From positions 505,264-543,433 of the forward strand of contig BLXT01008064.1 in assembly GCA_019648995.1 (NCBI GenBank): a stretch of DNA of 38,170 bases, given 5' to 3'. This stretch comes from Plakobranchus ocellatus. Its lineage: Eukaryota; Mollusca; Gastropoda; Plakobranchidae. Within the stretch, counting starts at the first letter, position 1. Each line of letters starts with the position of its first letter. A program made the position numbers and the translations under genes. Positions 15,001 through 23,511 of the stretch are shown one piece after another. The notes below the pieces were generated by a model. It did not search any database, was not told where the DNA came from, and saw only the letters and a program-made list of their open reading frames with translations.

Positions 15001-18000
15001 ATCCATTGGCAGATCTGGATGTAACAGTTGCCCAACTTTAGAGGTGAATGCACTAGATGGCAGTGTTGTGGTTGCTCTCCTGTCAATAACCATGTTTCTG
15101 GCAGCATTCAATGGCAGTTGAGGCTTGGCAAAAGTTTCTCCCAACTCTCCATTTCTTGTCAGTTTTTGAAAAGTATCTGTCCTCGTATCATTAGGTTGAT
15201 AATAGGAGTCCACTGTGATTCCATGCTCATTCCCTTCAGATAAAGGTATCGGGCTCATAGTGTTGAGAATGGCAGAGGTTCCATCTGTAATGCCCCTCCA
15301 CTGCTTTCTATTTCTTTGATCACTGGACATTGTCTCCTTTTCCTGCTTTGGTATTATAGTTGTAGACTCCAGCGGCGTGGGTGTGCTTGCAATTTTGTGC
15401 TCTAGGAAAGTTATCTTTTCATTTGGCCTCAGAACCTCCTCCTTGACAGGAGCACCAGACTTTTTCACTGTGCTCTGTTGGGTCTCAGCTAACATATATT
15501 TGTTCTCGCCACTCCTGCCAGTTCCACTGTTTTCCTTGTCTCTTTCCTGCTCTAACAGGTTGGCTTCTTCAATCCTGTCCAGGGCCTCCTCGCTACGCCT
15601 CGGGCTATAGCTTGATTTGATACTGGTCAATGCTGGTGTCTGAAGCACACTGGGCTGTTGCCTCATTCTTGGACCAAGGCCATTTTTTTTCTTCAAGAAG
15701 TAGGGGGAAAAAAGCATAAGATGTCTTAATATATAATTTTAAAATTGTTAAAAGTATCTGCATAAATATTTAAGCTGGTTTACTATTAGGTTAACTGAGA
15801 ACAGATTTAGTGGAGGAACATGATCACGAATGTGTGTTGCAGACAGAGAACCTAAAAAAGAAGAACATGTATCTACAACTCAGAAAATACAGTAAAAATG
15901 TTTCTGTAATCTTACCACTCTTTAAATTCTTATGCGGGATCATTCTGTTAAGTGGCTTTTCTTAATGCACTTGCACTTTTCTTTTTAATAAATTATATAT
16001 AATTTTTCCGTTTCTTTCTTTTGCAGATACTTTGCAATATTTCTTTCTATTCTGTCTCTACATAATTCTTTAGAAACAATCAAGAGCATAGTTTAGCTCC
16101 ATAAAATTTCAGAATTTATGGGACTACGGTCTTAGCCACTTAACAGAATTAGCCTTGGCTGGCCCTAAGACCTAAATATCAATGTATCTTTGGTTCAGGT
16201 TTCTTCAAATTAAGATCAGTCAGCCAATTAGATATTAAACATGAACAATCTTTCAGGTCTTTTTTAAAGTGTCCGCAGGCAAAAAAAAAAAACTTTCTAA
16301 ACCTGGCAAGCGGAGAAAGCCATGCCAGAGCAATGAAGATCAGAATCTCTACAGAGGGACACTCCCAATACTGTAAAAGCTGATTCATACTTCAAAAAGA
16401 CAGTTTAAGTTTAATAAAAAAAGACACAAATGGAGAAAATAGAAACATGTTGAGATAGCCATTCTTTAAAGTACTATCAGGGGACTCAACGAGTCCAAGG
16501 TTTCATGGAATAATTTTTAAGCTTCATTTTTATCTTCTGACCCCTTAAGAGGATAGGGGTGAAAAAAATTGGAAAAACTTATGGGGTCCAACTATCTTTA
16601 AAAATGAGCGGTAAAGGCACGGTAAAGAAAATAAAAAATGGAAAAGCCACAGGATCAGATAACATTGTAATGGAAATAGTAACAGCAATAGATAACTTAT
16701 GATTCGATCTGATAACAAAACTCCTTAACGAAATATGTGACAGTGGCATAATCCTAGATCTTTGTAAACCAGGTTTTACAGTGCTGCCTAAAACATCAGG
16801 GGCAACAGAATGTGAACTTCATAGAAGTTCAATAAGCCATATTACAAACATCCTGTTGGTGTTTTGATGCATACCATGGAATGCACAAAAGTCTTAGATG
16901 AGAGATATCACAAAACAGTTCAGCTTTGTGTCTGGTAAAGGGACTAGAAACACAATATTCACTTGCCAATGCTTGTGGAAAGGAGGATGGAAATTACAAA
17001 AGACCTTCATTGCTGCTTCATTGATTATTCTAGGGTCTTTGGCAAGATAAAACATGAAGAGCTGTTTAACAGGCTAGAAAGACAGTAATGTTTAATGAGT
17101 GAAAGTAATTAGAAATCTTTACTGGGATCAAAAAATATGTTATAACTGAACAAGAACACAGTGATTTGAAATCCACGAAAAGAGGTGTGAGTCTCCTAGT
17201 CCTATTACTTTTTTAAATTATCTTAAATTTTGAGGAAATTTGTGATTAAATGTAAATGGAGAAAATCTTAATAACCTCAGATTTGGGGAGGATAGTTTTA
17301 ATAGTAGAATCTGATGAACAACTTTAAAAGTAATTAAATACTGTTGTTTTAGGCCTTGTCAAAGAAATCCTCATGCCCCAAATGCAATCTTGTTAGCAAA
17401 GGAGAGAAAATCAAACAAGTTAAAAAATTCAAATATATTGGCTTTCTGATAACTTTAGATGTAAATGTGCAAGTGAAATAAGAAAAAGACTAGCCAGAGC
17501 CAAAGATACATTTAAAAAAAATGACACCATCCCTAACAAACAGAATCGTAGGCATGGTCACGCAAATGAGGGTAGTGAAAACATGTCTGGCCAGTACTAT
17601 TGTATGTCAATGAGAGTGCTGGACAATTGACAAGAAATGTGTTTATTTGAAAAAAGAGACAAAAGATTCAGTGAGCCAAGAAAACATGGAGGGTATTTAA
17701 AGGAACAATTGATTTGAAATTTACATACAGTACAATCCCTTAAACCAAGATAAATTTTAAGACATGTCTGCTACATAAGTTTTATTTTAAAGCCTTCAAA
17801 CCGAAAATTAGCTATAACCAAAGTAAAAGCTCTGACCCCATAACCCATGATTTGAAAGGACTCTACTGAATTGTTCGATTTCAACCTATGGCTAAAAAAA
17901 ATAATTTTGAACTTATAATCTCATAATGCCATTGAGTGGGTTTCCCATGCCTGATTTTTTACTTTTTGTGTCACAGGAAGACCACAATGCAATGCACAAT

Positions 18001-19168
18001 ATTTTGTTGACAAGGTCTGACAAGGAAAGTCAGGAAAAAAAATGTTACAAATTTTAACAGCATAACCATAGATGTCATAAGATTTATATCCACAATGGTG
18101 AAAGTTGGCGACCCTGAAGAATGAATAAAAAGCCTACCCCTCTACGACTGGGCTGCTTGGGTTTGTCTGCTGAGCCAAACAAGAAGGCTTGAAGTCTGTA
18201 GACATCATTTATGTGGAATTGTATCATCTCACGCACACCACCTGTTTCCTCGGGGCTCCAGGAGATTTCCAGACTAAATACTTCATTGGGCTGAACTGTA
18301 AATCTGGAGGGTAAGATACAATAAAGTTAAAGTTGGCAACAAAGCTTTTTTTTCTAAAGGTTTTGCTTGTAACTGTGCTAGGACTCTGTAATGTAATCAT
18401 CAACCATAGAATTCAAACTTAAATAAGGGGAGGGTTGAAAAATCAAAGGTTTACCTTGTATGAACAGGATTGAGCCACAATTGGGAGGGGGGCACAGATT
18501 TTACGCTGTGATGGGCACCTCTACATGTTCTTATTAAGTTTTACATTTTCAGTGTCCAGTGCAGATTGACAAGATATATTTGAAATTTTGTAAGATAATA
18601 CATTCTGTGTGTGGACAATTTTTAAAACTGAAAGAATACCTGCTAAAATTATCAAGTTTTATAATAATAATAGTAACTGCAATATCATTCAATGGAAACT
18701 ATGAAAAAAAAAATTGTTTTTTTAATTTTTAAAGTGATCAGTACAATCATGAAAGTATTTCTTTTTTTTTAAAGAACAGAAATCAATACTTATCAAAACT
18801 ACATCTTAGGAAAGAAAAACTTTAAAAATGGAGTTGAGAGGATACCTGGTGGCCTCAATTGAGAATTTCTTTTTGTATGGAAATCTTTCCACTATAACTT
18901 CTTGTTCGTAGTCATGAGGATTGCGTATTAGCAAGGTCCGGGTCTTACTTCTCCCTAATATCACATTGCCAAATCCAATTCTGGGTGGAGCAGTGAAATG
19001 TGTTAGGGTGAGGTTTTCCACAGACTCTAGGCTTCGCTTTTTGGGTGCAGGGAGACGATTGGGTTGTTTTGGCTCTAGATTGGCAGGGGAGTTTAAGTTT
19101 GTCAATGGTGGGGCATCAAACCAAGATCTTCTGCTTCGTCGCCCTTCATGCATCTCATTGGATGCCAT
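1..19168 (-). CDS. ASPM: ASPM (abnormal spindle-like, microcephaly-associated), 5' part of gene, partial
   Basis: ASPM proteins bind microtubule minus ends at spindle poles, work with katanin and calmodulin, and control spindle focusing and orientation. Fifteen exons were joined by GT-AG sites with consistent phase: 18846-19168, 18138-18303, 11712-15690, 10682-10765, 9472-9621, 8663-8899, 7688-7755, 5796-5937, 5459-5589, 4125-4379, 3200-3355, 2235-2340, 1931-2064, 1286-1526 and 576-646. They give about 2081 residues: an ASH domain (about 50-155), a disordered basic and Ser/Thr-rich linker (164-1489), the conserved block around [18 protein letters not shown]1 (about 1680-1890) and the start of CH2 (from about 1950, with [15 protein letters not shown]). 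The domain order is that of animal ASPM. The IQ repeats and C-terminus lie beyond the left edge. The linker is longer than I recall for vertebrates. The end of CH2 was not found (see findings). Identity is firm; small exon boundaries are inferred. Confidence 0.93.
52..575. other. ASPM intron 15 region; expected CH2 exon not found
   Basis: The stretch holds a purine microsatellite (429-475) and a 47-bp direct repeat (about 308-384) containing ATGCAAAT at 312-319 and 359-366. The minus strand was read in all frames for the final CH2 helices of ASPM (the NTIPDEKV-type block) and nothing matched. Confidence 0.5.
429..475. repeat. Purine (GA)n microsatellite
   Basis: About ten GA units, then mixed G/A sequence, preceded by G-rich GGAGGGAGGGGGGTGGGAGG. 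Confidence 0.9.
576..646 (-). CDS. ASPM: ASPM exon 15: CH2 continuation
   Basis: 71-nt exon, residues 2058-2081, encoding [20 protein letters not shown] plus FEK. It matches the vertebrate segment that precedes the final CH2 helices. It lies between CAAATCCAG and GAAG|GTAAGT. The phase (1 in, 0 out) fits exon 14. Confidence 0.82.
1286..1526 (-). CDS. ASPM: ASPM exon 14: CH2, [17 protein letters not shown] block
   Basis: 241 nt, residues 1978-2057. It opens with [20 protein letters not shown] then YHPALLPL, the best-conserved part of CH2, followed by a variable insert ([20 protein letters not shown]). The donor GGTGAT at 1285 was chosen because phase 1 then joins exon 15 to give a family-like [18 protein letters not shown]. 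Confidence 0.92.
1931..2064 (-). CDS. ASPM: ASPM exon 13: start of second CH domain
   Basis: 134 nt, residues 1933-1977: [20 protein letters not shown] ends the exon and reads on into [13 protein letters not shown] of exon 14, as in vertebrate ASPM. The first part (Ser/Thr-rich, [13 protein letters not shown]) is variable. Acceptor TTAATCCAG; donor GAAG|GTAAAA. Confidence 0.9.
2235..2340 (-). CDS. ASPM: ASPM exon 12: inter-CH linker helix
   Basis: 106 nt, residues 1898-1932: [20 protein letters not shown] plus [14 protein letters not shown]. The L-x-x-E-I-x-x-L pattern right after CH1, at the same distance as in vertebrate ASPM, supports the exon. Acceptor AAACTCAAG; donor AAAG|GTGAGA. Confidence 0.82.
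3200..3355 (-). CDS. ASPM: ASPM exon 11: end of CH1
   Basis: 156 nt, residues 1846-1897: [20 protein letters not shown], then [20 protein letters not shown]. The D-x-H-R-E-K-T-L-x-L-L-W pattern closes CH1 in ASPM. Acceptor ATATTAG at 3356; donor TTCAG|GTTAGG at 3199. Confidence 0.92.
4125..4379 (-). CDS. ASPM: ASPM exon 10: CH1 core
   Basis: 255 nt, residues 1761-1845: [52 protein letters not shown] and PAISRLQK. The CH-domain signature D-L-x-D-G-x-x-L is present. The acceptor is TTTTTCCAG and the donor AAAG|GTTTGC. Confidence 0.95.
5459..5589 (-). CDS. ASPM: ASPM exon 9: CH1, [14 protein letters not shown] block
   Basis: 131 nt, residues 1717-1760: [20 protein letters not shown] followed by [16 protein letters not shown], nearly invariant in ASPM. 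The acceptor is ACTTGCCAG and the donor CAAG|GTAAGA. Confidence 0.94.
5796..5937 (-). CDS. ASPM: ASPM exon 8: start of first calponin-homology domain
   Basis: 142 nt, residues 1670-1716: [20 protein letters not shown], then [20 protein letters not shown]. This is the start of CH1, the actin-binding-type fold in ASPM. The acceptor is TTTTTGTCAG and the donor GAAG|GTTGGT. Confidence 0.92.
5938..7687. other. ASPM intron 7, AT-rich with degenerate pyrimidine repeats
   Basis: 1750-bp intron. Between about 7015 and 7560 there are several loose copies of a CTTTTACTCTCCAA-like motif. No protein similarity was recognised on either strand. Confidence 0.5.
7688..7755 (-). CDS. ASPM: ASPM exon 7: short exon, WLRIGLE block
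   Basis: 68-nt exon, residues 1647-1669, encoding [20 protein letters not shown] plus LE. It was recovered from splice sites (TGTTGCAG and GGAG|GTAAGTG) and homology. The WLRIGLE-TIYGE junction with exon 8 is diagnostic for ASPM. Confidence 0.88.
8663..8899 (-). CDS. ASPM: ASPM exon 6: basic helical segment before CH1
   Basis: 237 nt, residues 1568-1646. It encodes [20 protein letters not shown] followed by [20 protein letters not shown] and [20 protein letters not shown], the basic helical region in the same position in other ASPM proteins. The acceptor is ACTCTTCAG and the donor CTGG|GTCAGT. The open frame continues past the donor, but the homologous sequence resumes only in exon 7. Confidence 0.9.
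9472..9621 (-). CDS. ASPM: ASPM exon 5: HPMPFAA...DERW block
   Basis: 150 nt, residues 1518-1567, encoding [19 protein letters not shown], then [20 protein letters not shown]. This is one of the most conserved stretches of ASPM, just before the CH domains. The acceptor is TTTTTCAG and the donor AAAG|GTAAAT. Confidence 0.92.
10251..10307. other. Poly-C run and assembly gap in ASPM intron 4
   Basis: A run of about 19 C is followed by 37 N (10271-10307). The gap is probably a homopolymer sequencing failure. It lies in the intron between exons 5 and 4 and does not touch coding sequence. Open frames crossing it are artefacts. Confidence 0.85.
10682..10765 (-). CDS. ASPM: ASPM exon 4: conserved pre-CH segment
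   Basis: 84-nt exon, residues 1490-1517, between TTTTTTCCAG and CAG|GTCAGT. It encodes [18 protein letters not shown]. The [10 protein letters not shown] block leads directly into [10 protein letters not shown] of the next exon, as in other ASPM proteins. Phase 1 in, phase 1 out. Confidence 0.88.
11075..11682. repeat. Imperfect tandem duplication in ASPM intron 3
   Basis: Sequence starting AGCAAACATTGGCAGTAAAA at about 11077 recurs as AGCAAACCTTGGCTGTAAAA at about 11423. The shared blocks ATTTTATGAATGCTC, TTTTGTTGGATGCAAG, GATACATTTTTCATCTT, GACTGCAATGTAAAATA and CCAACCAAGATTTTATGAAC follow in the same order. The second copy has lost about 80 bp. It ends about 30 bp from the exon 3 donor. 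Confidence 0.85.
11712..15690 (-). CDS. ASPM: ASPM exon 3: giant exon encoding the disordered linker
   Basis: 3979 nt of uninterrupted coding sequence, residues 164-1489. The acceptor is TTCTTGAAG|AAAAAA at 15691 and the donor CCAC|GTGAGT at 11711, so the apparent first nine and last 20 or so residues of the open frame are intronic. Composition is low-complexity: rich in Ser, Thr, Lys and Glu, with many S/T-P sites suited to mitotic kinases. A KEN triplet (DKENSG, about residue 215) is a candidate APC/C degron. [10 protein letters not shown] resembles SP-x-x-F motifs that I recall in vertebrate ASPM. Acidic stretches lie near 12370-12460 and strongly basic ones near 14080-14260. Three 22-23-residue repeats centre on S-x-TFEKE (12870-13040). 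No folded domain is visible. Confidence 0.92.
15691..18137. other. ASPM intron 2, hosts an antisense LINE remnant
   Basis: The longest intron of the gene in this window (2447 bp). About 1.1 kb of it is a decayed LINE (separate entry). I see nothing else functional in it. Confidence 0.8.
16600..17700 (+). mobile_element. Decayed non-LTR retrotransposon (LINE) reverse transcriptase fragment
   Basis: Reading the plus strand through stops and frameshifts gives, in order, typical LINE reverse-transcriptase blocks. [11 protein letters not shown] is the finger motif. [12 protein letters not shown] matches the LxHRxIS block. [14 protein letters not shown] comes next, then an FIDYTKAFD-like block decayed to [30 protein letters not shown] sits where the catalytic Y-x-D-D should be and has lost it. 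The C-terminal blocks are [23 protein letters not shown] and a CWTIDKK block. No intact ORF, endonuclease domain or poly-A tail is visible. It lies inside ASPM intron 2 in the opposite orientation. The clade is not certain. Confidence 0.85.
18138..18303 (-). CDS. ASPM: ASPM exon 2: second half of ASH domain
   Basis: 166 nt encoding residues 108-163, found by translating between an acceptor (CCCTCCAG) and a donor (GGG|GTAGGC). It contains [19 protein letters not shown] and [20 protein letters not shown], the closing beta-strands of the ASH fold (the xWxP pattern of the family). It is too short to stand out as an ORF. The join restores phase 0 into exon 3. Confidence 0.85.
18846..19168 (-). CDS. 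ASPM: ASPM exon 1: start codon and first half of ASH domain
   Basis: Starts at ATG 19168 ([16 protein letters not shown]) and encodes residues 1-108. The segment [20 protein letters not shown], followed by a NPHDYEQEV strand, is the start of the ASPM/SPD-2/Hydin (ASH) beta-sandwich, a module found in ciliary and centrosomal proteins. The donor is CCAG|GTATCC at 18845. The reading frame stays open past the donor, but those residues are intronic. Ends in phase 2. Confidence 0.9.
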
Positions 19169-19205
19169 TATGTATCACAATATTTTCCAATCTTAAGGAA
19201 TGACT
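19169..19205 (-). other. ASPM: Probable 5' UTR part of ASPM exon carrying the start codon
   Basis: Directly upstream of the ATG at 19168 (minus strand) there is a strong 3' splice acceptor: a pyrimidine run ending CTTTTTCTGCAG, with the exon beginning at 19205. This suggests that a separate non-coding first exon, and the promoter, lie further right. I could not identify that first exon or a promoter element in 19206-20196. Confidence 0.5.
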
Positions 19206-19801
19206 CTGCAGAAAAAGAATATTAAAATCTAAATATTCTTTACAAACACACTTAAGCGTCTACGAAACATGAAACTGCATTGAGCTAAGCTACTCAATGG
19301 TATCCAGGTTATGCAACACAGTGGAGAGAAAGTCATGGTCAAAAGTAAGTCTAATCTTCAGGAATCTTTTCTAATACTGGAAAAGTCGAAACCAGAGAGT
19401 GCAAGCTAGACGGGCACATCAAGCACGCCACTAAGCCAACACTTGGATCTAGACATGCTTAATAACAAATAAAAAGAAGAAAGAACAATGACAGCAGATA
19501 AAATCCAGCTCAGCACATAATCACCATTACAATTTATGTGTGTGGACCTATTGACTGAGATTTAAATCAGTTAACAAGAAGCCTATATATCACAATAAGC
19601 TTAACCTATCTTTTAAATGTCTTAATAAAATTCTCAGGAACATAATGAGTAAGGGTAACCTGCTGGCCTTTGAGTTTGTTAATTTTTTTTTTCAATTTGT
19701 CACAAGACTTAGATCTACTCATCTAGCTGATGATAAGCCACTTTATATGATGTCACAGCAACTTTGAAGTCTAGCTATCATATATATTACCACATCACCA
19801 C

Positions 19802-19867
<66 letters not shown>

Positions 19868-20196
19868 GAAAATCAAGAGTCAAAGCTAAATTAAACCTAT
19901 GCCTAAAGAAAAGTATCTGTCATTCTCAGCTGTGCAAGACTTCTAAAGATGCAAGCAAGAAAAGAAGATCAATGGATCTGCACAGCTTTTCAAATTGTCA
20001 TATAATCACAATATTAAACATTTCATGTGAAAAGAACACATTTTCTTTGCATCACTTGTCTTGATTTTGAAAATCATTGCTGAATTGAAATTAAAGTTGA
20101 TCAAATAAAACTAATGTTGCCATTATAATCCAAATACATTTAATTTTCAATATCTTTGCTTGTATTTTTATTTGCATCATATTGGGCATTTTTTAA
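19206..20196. other. Intergenic, upstream of ASPM; includes a 64-A tract
   Basis: No coding sequence was recognised. A run of about 64 A (19803-19866) is the only marked feature. The ASPM promoter is likely here or further right, but no CpG-rich stretch or clear core element can be pointed to. Confidence 0.5.
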
Positions 20197-20669
20197 GCCC
20201 ATTCCCTGGCAAGTTGGTGTAATCTACCCTAAAGGCTTCGTTTTTTTAGCTCATAACTCTAGTTGCGTTTCGGATTTTGGCTCATGCTCCATCTAATCTG
20301 CAAGATGCATGAAGTGGTTCCCTTGATGTGTTCAATTTTTATACGTCTTCATTTCAATGTGAGTTTTGCATGTTCAATTTTGTTTTCATCAGCCCTTGGC
20401 AAGTGGGTGTATCACACCTGTATACTTTTAAATAGATAGATTGTAAATGAGTGAAGAACAAAATACTTCTGTAACACGAAGTTTAATGAGTAAAAGTTGA
20501 AACAGTTCAACAAGTAAATGGAACATGTAATATAGATCAAATAGAAAAACAGATTTGATTCTTTACAAGAAATCCAATATCGGTAATACATCATTTTACT
20601 AGTAGCACTGAAAATATAAGAATGAAATGGATTATAACACTTTTTTCTGCCCTTTCCTTTCATCCAGTA

Positions 20670-20835
20670 GGGGGCATTGGTAGCACAGTGGATAGCGAAT
20701 CTGCCCTGAGATCTTCAGGGACCCTTCTGTCACGGGTTCGAGCCGAGCAGCTGGTGCCCTGGCCTGTCAGAGGGTCTGAAAGCCTGAGATCACCTTGTTG
20801 TGGACTGGCTTGATACAAACAACCAAAACTTTCAT
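20670..20835 (+). mobile_element. tRNA-derived SINE
   Basis: A tRNA-like head has an A box (TAGCACAGTGGATAG at 20681-20695) and a B box (GGGTTCGAGCC at 20734-20744) at normal RNA polymerase III spacing. A non-tRNA body follows (CTTGTTGTGGACTGGCTTG). It is not an active tRNA gene: the acceptor stem does not pair and there is no closing 3' half. It is inserted in the piggyBac remnant, so it is younger. Confidence 0.8.
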
Positions 20836-21039
20836 CCCTATTTCCTCTCCAAATCCCTTCCTTACACAAAATCCATCAACTCTTCCCACTCCTTCCCATC
20901 TCCCTCCCCCTCCTCCTCTTTCTCCCTTTTTCACATAAACACGATTACAAATTTTTGTGTGCACTTATTATCCTTCAAACACAGATTTAAAAATACTGAT
21001 AGCTAAGAGTTCATTCTGATCAGTTGAACGGTTTGGGCA

Positions 21040-21760
21040 AAAGAGCAGAGCCTATTCTTGGCAAATTGGCTGGTCATGTGGATTTGTTTTCTGATTCTTT
21101 TTGATGGAACAGGAGGGGCATCACCTTTGCTTGTTGACTGATCAGTCTATCTTTGCAGATTTTTGTTAGGGGATGTTGGGGCACCATTTCTGGTTTAGAG
21201 CAAAGCAGCTTCAACACACAAGCTTTCTTTTGTTTTATCTGCTTGTGGTACAACATGTTGGCCCACTGTGGTTTTTGGGCCATCACAAGTGAACACCAAC
21301 AGTGGTGTTGAATCTTTGCCGCATGTCCTTGTACCTGAGAGCATCCACAAGTAATTTACTCTTGAAAATCACCAGGAAATAATTGAAGCAAGGTCAATTA
21401 TGTTAGTACAAGTAGAAATAAACCATGGGCCAACATTTGGATAATATATTCCTTTTTGTCGTGAATGGTTTTGTTGTAGCTCAACACATGCTGGGTTTGC
21501 TTCTGTCAGCAATCTTTAGTTTGTTGTGCATAGTGCTTAGGAGCAGGACATTCTTGTTTCTCTTGATCTGGTATGAAACGAGCATGATTTCCGGGCAGAA
21601 CAAGAATTTTGACTGGCCAAGCCAAAGAGCCTTTTTCTCTTTGAAGTGCAGAGCAATAAGTCTAAAATGGGTTTTCTTTACTCTAAAGGTGTATGAGTGT
21701 ACTAAATCCACTTGCCAGGAAACGGGCAATTTTTTTATTCTCTCTATATTATAAGTATAT
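21040..21760 (-). pseudogene. piggyBac transposase remnant (C-terminal half)
   Basis: Conceptual minus-strand reading through stops. From 21760 down it passes VKKTHFRLIALHFKEKK, then an RNKNVLLLSTMHN block. The TTKR...WPMVYFYLY block follows near 21430. The terminal region near 21080-21130 has the C-x-x-C spacing and a PICQE ending, like the cysteine-rich domain of piggyBac transposases. The catalytic N-terminal half is missing. Confidence 0.7.
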
Positions 21761-21800
21761 ATTGGTGTATTACCCCCACTTACCAGGAATAGGGTGTTAA

Positions 21801-22465
21801 ATAGCTTGCTGGGTAAAAGGTTAGACAGTTTTTTTTAAACTATAACATTGTGTTTGCGTGGTTGGAAGCTTCGTTCCTTAGTAGAACGGTAGAATGAAGA
21901 ACAGTTGGGCAGGGAAAATCTTGAGAACGAAATGGTATTAGGTCTGACATCGAAATTGGATAAAACATCGCAAGATGGTGTGAAAAATGAGAAAATGAAG
22001 GCCAGACTGAAGCCACTGAAAGAGGGCAGGAAGAAGTGCCAACACAGTAGCTCACAACTGCAATTGGAGGGATGGGGCAAAATGAGTCAGCATAAAAAAA
22101 TAGTAGCTTGCATTTGCAATGCAATGAGAGGGATGGATTCATGCTGTTCAATTCATGTGTGTAGTGACATGCGAAGCTTCTTAGTTCAAGTATACCTACT
22201 AAAACCAGCCCAGATCTCATCTTTGGCATTTATAATTTTATCAAAGGCTTTGCTTCCCCTCTTTTAAAAGTTTAAACTGGATTTGGCTGGTCCTTAGATG
22301 ACACCAGGAGTGGAGGTAGAGAAACTAAACTGAGTGAGTGACACACTGTGCCAGTGTGGTTTAGGGGCTCAAACTGTGAGGGGGTAATGAATTAGAATCA
22401 GCCTTCTGTTGGGAAAAGGTTATATTAAATATAAAATCAAACAGAACACAAATACAAGTTGGATA
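21801..22465. other. Intergenic stretch between piggyBac remnant and LTR copy
   Basis: No gene or recognisable repeat. The open frames on both strands (21840-22267) are mirror shadows without family signatures. Confidence 0.4.
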
Positions 22466-22808
22466 TGTAGGGGAGGTAGTCTAGTCGTGAGTCTGGGAGT
22501 TGTTACCCAGCTCTGTCTGAGTTATCTCTTCTTTCCCTGGTCGTGTATGCGCTGACTCCCCCTGAGCGCTATGCTTGACTAGTTTGTGGCACGCAAGGGT
22601 GCATTCTCTGCAAGTCCATCGCAGACGGATTGTTTGATGTCAACCGAAGAAAAGCGATTGATGTTGATATTAGGAAACTTGATTTGTTGTTCCATGTTCA
22701 AATTTAAAAGTAAAAATAGTCCTTGTAGTGTCTTTATGCCAATATGCATGTTTTTTATATTAAATAATTCGTTAGTAGTAGGGTTTTTAACTTTTTATTG
22801 TTAGTCGT

Positions 22809-23412
22809 CAGATGTATTATTAAGTTTAGTAGTTTTGGGAATGTAAAAGTTGGTTTATTGTAATATTTTTAGGTCTATTTTGCTTTGAGTAGGGAACTGA
22901 TGTTATCATCTGGTCTTTTCTGGCACGGCCTGAGGCGTGGGCTCGCCCATTCGACTCACAGCTCTCTCAGAGACAAGACGTGTCTTTACCCTGACTAGTA
23001 TACTTTGCTTTTTTAAAACATACTCCACTATATAACTATTTAAGAAGAGTCAAAAGAAGACATGTAAACAGTTCTTGAAAAACAACAAGAGCAGGTAAAG
23101 TTGTATTTTAATTAAAATCATTTTTTTTCTTTTAGTGTTTTAATTTTATACACATTATTATAATGTATTTACTTTTTCTCCTAGAAGTCTAGATTTGAGG
23201 CAACTTGCTCATGAGCATAAGATGGTTATGCCTCTATATAAGACACAGTCTAAAATGCACTTTTAATTTAGACAGGCTGCTCCTCTGTCGATCAATTTTT
23301 ATTTTCTTGATCACATTAATTATTTAATATTTGGTTATTTTTTTAGCGTCTCAACTTCAATTAATTACAAATAACTTTATCGATTTTTATTGTTATAATG
23401 TTAATGAAAGAA
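22809..23412 (+). repeat. 604-bp duplicated block, copy A
   Basis: Matches 24574-25177 without gaps (constant offset 1765) with only about three differences seen by eye. Copy B starts at the first base after the 824-N gap. After 23412, copy A jumps to sequence equal to 26652-26750 (its 23413-23511), so relative to copy B it lacks 25178-26651. Confidence 0.9.
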
Positions 23413-23511
23413 CCCTACTTTGTCCACCTGAGGAAGTCTGCCATTTCGATTATTTGACGTCAGTGAGTGGGCAACAAGTGTCATCAGTCAGTGTCTAGAT
23501 CTAGATATTAA

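Larger units (their letters stand above)
20197..21796 (-). mobile_element. Decayed piggyBac-family DNA transposon with TTAA target sites
   Basis: The ends are inverted repeats: plus-strand CCCATTCCCTGGCAAGTTGG near 20198, and CCCTATTCCTGGTAAGTGGG on the minus strand near 21794. Each is flanked by TTAA (20193-20196 and 21797-21800), the piggyBac target duplication. Subterminal copies of the same motif lie near 20394 and 21715. On the minus strand, broken coding sequence resembles the piggyBac transposase C-terminal half: LLLSTMHN, TTKRNILSKCWPMVYFYLY and a Cys-rich tail decayed to CPSCSIKKNQKTNPHDQPIC. There are many stops, so it is not functional. A SINE is nested at about 20670-20835. Confidence 0.82.

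Noticed and set aside
20670-20745. Functional tRNA gene
   Set aside because: A and B boxes are present, but the stems do not fold into a full cloverleaf and a SINE body follows.
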